The position numbers and the translations under genes are program-made. Positions 46,920 to 47,006 of a stretch of DNA of 47,006 bases are shown here, one piece after another. The DNA comes from Acidithiobacillus concretivorus (GTDB lineage Bacteria; Pseudomonadota; Gammaproteobacteria; Acidithiobacillales; Acidithiobacillaceae), in the NCBI RefSeq assembly GCF_018853445.1, contig NZ_JABELD010000044.1, forward strand, positions 1 through 47,006, given 5' to 3'. The notes under the pieces are model-generated. The model had not been told where the DNA came from, searched no databases, and saw only the letters and a list, made by a program, of their open reading frames with translations. Numbering within the stretch: the stretch's first letter is position 1; every line of letters begins with the position of its first letter.

Positions 46920-47006
46920 GCCATTCATCCAGCTCCGAAGGCTGCTTTAGTGGTCTGAGCTGGCCATTCAGCACCTGTTCTGCCAGCGTAAACGAGTAGT
47001 GTCCCA
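46915..47006 (-). CDS. tnpA: Tn3-family transposase TnpA, C-terminal end (partial)
   Basis: Reading the minus strand from 47004 to TAG at 46917-46915 gives 29 residues, beginning GHYSFTLAEQVLNGQLRPLK. The pattern GxYxF...G-LRPL is the usual end of Tn3-family transposases. The stop codon inside the terminal repeat is also typical. TnpA is a DDE transposase of about 1000 residues, and everything before the last 29 is outside the window. The other two minus-strand frames are broken or lack the pattern. Confidence 0.8.
   Translation of the reverse strand, partial: GHYSFTLAEQVLNGQLRPLKQPSELDEWP

Larger units (their letters stand above)
46882..47006. mobile_element. Tn3-family transposon, left end (rest outside window)
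   Basis: The terminal repeat and the adjoining C-terminal codons of a transposase mark the left end of a Tn3-family replicative transposon inserted in galU. Only 125 bases are visible. Resolvase, res site, cargo genes and the right repeat would lie beyond base 47006, so its size and cargo cannot be judged. Confidence 0.85.

Overview
The window looks like a chromosomal segment of an Acidithiobacillus-type acidophilic chemolithotroph. The main pointers are the gnnA-gnnB pair inserted between lpxA and lpxB (the arrangement known from Acidithiobacillus ferrooxidans), a complete isc cluster running into mnmA, and a cbbY-type phosphatase as found in Calvin-cycle autotrophs. The genus is an inference; no rRNA gene is present to confirm it. 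Almost all of the window is dense core-genome coding, with unusual sequence concentrated in the last 1.3 kb.

Layout. 1-1912: the 3' part of ilvD and an NYN-domain protein with a cold-shock-like tail. 1923-4511 (minus): yciB, yciI, bolA and argA, read in that order. 4575-6261: a DUF815 ATPase converging on suhB. 6312-7975: a possible 27-codon small ORF, trmJ and cysE. 7977-14769: an IscR-type operator/promoter, then iscR-iscS-iscU-iscA-hscB-hscA-fdx-iscX-mnmA, which makes Fe-S clusters and passes IscS-derived sulfur to tRNA. 14956-16218: a DEAD-box helicase. 16333-21685: a phosphate block phoB-phoR-(pstA remnant)-pstB-phoU-ppx, in which pstS, pstC and most of pstA are missing. 21719-22318: a DedA protein.

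22363-44416 is a very long run of co-directional genes: rpsB-tsf-pyrH-frr-uppS-cdsA-dxr-rseP-bamA-skp-lpxD-fabZ-lpxA-gnnA-gnnB-lpxB-rnhB-dnaE-accA-tilS. Many stops and starts overlap by 1-4 bases. It joins translation, isoprenoid and phospholipid synthesis, outer-membrane protein assembly and lipid A synthesis. GnnA/GnnB convert UDP-GlcNAc to its 3-amino analogue, so lipid A can carry amide-linked acyl chains, which plausibly helps in acid.

44423-47006 is the accessory end: dksA (minus), cbbY with a good sigma70-type promoter, a 200-nt element closed by a 23-bp stem that folds as a rod with a central bubble (6S-like RNA or a MITE), a YdcH/DUF465 gene (minus) with its terminator, an AT-rich spacer with a sigma54-type -24/-12 box, and galU. 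galU is cut after codon 87 by a Tn3-family transposon: its 38-bp terminal repeat and the last codons of its tnpA are visible before the window ends.

No tRNA, rRNA or CRISPR array was recognised.
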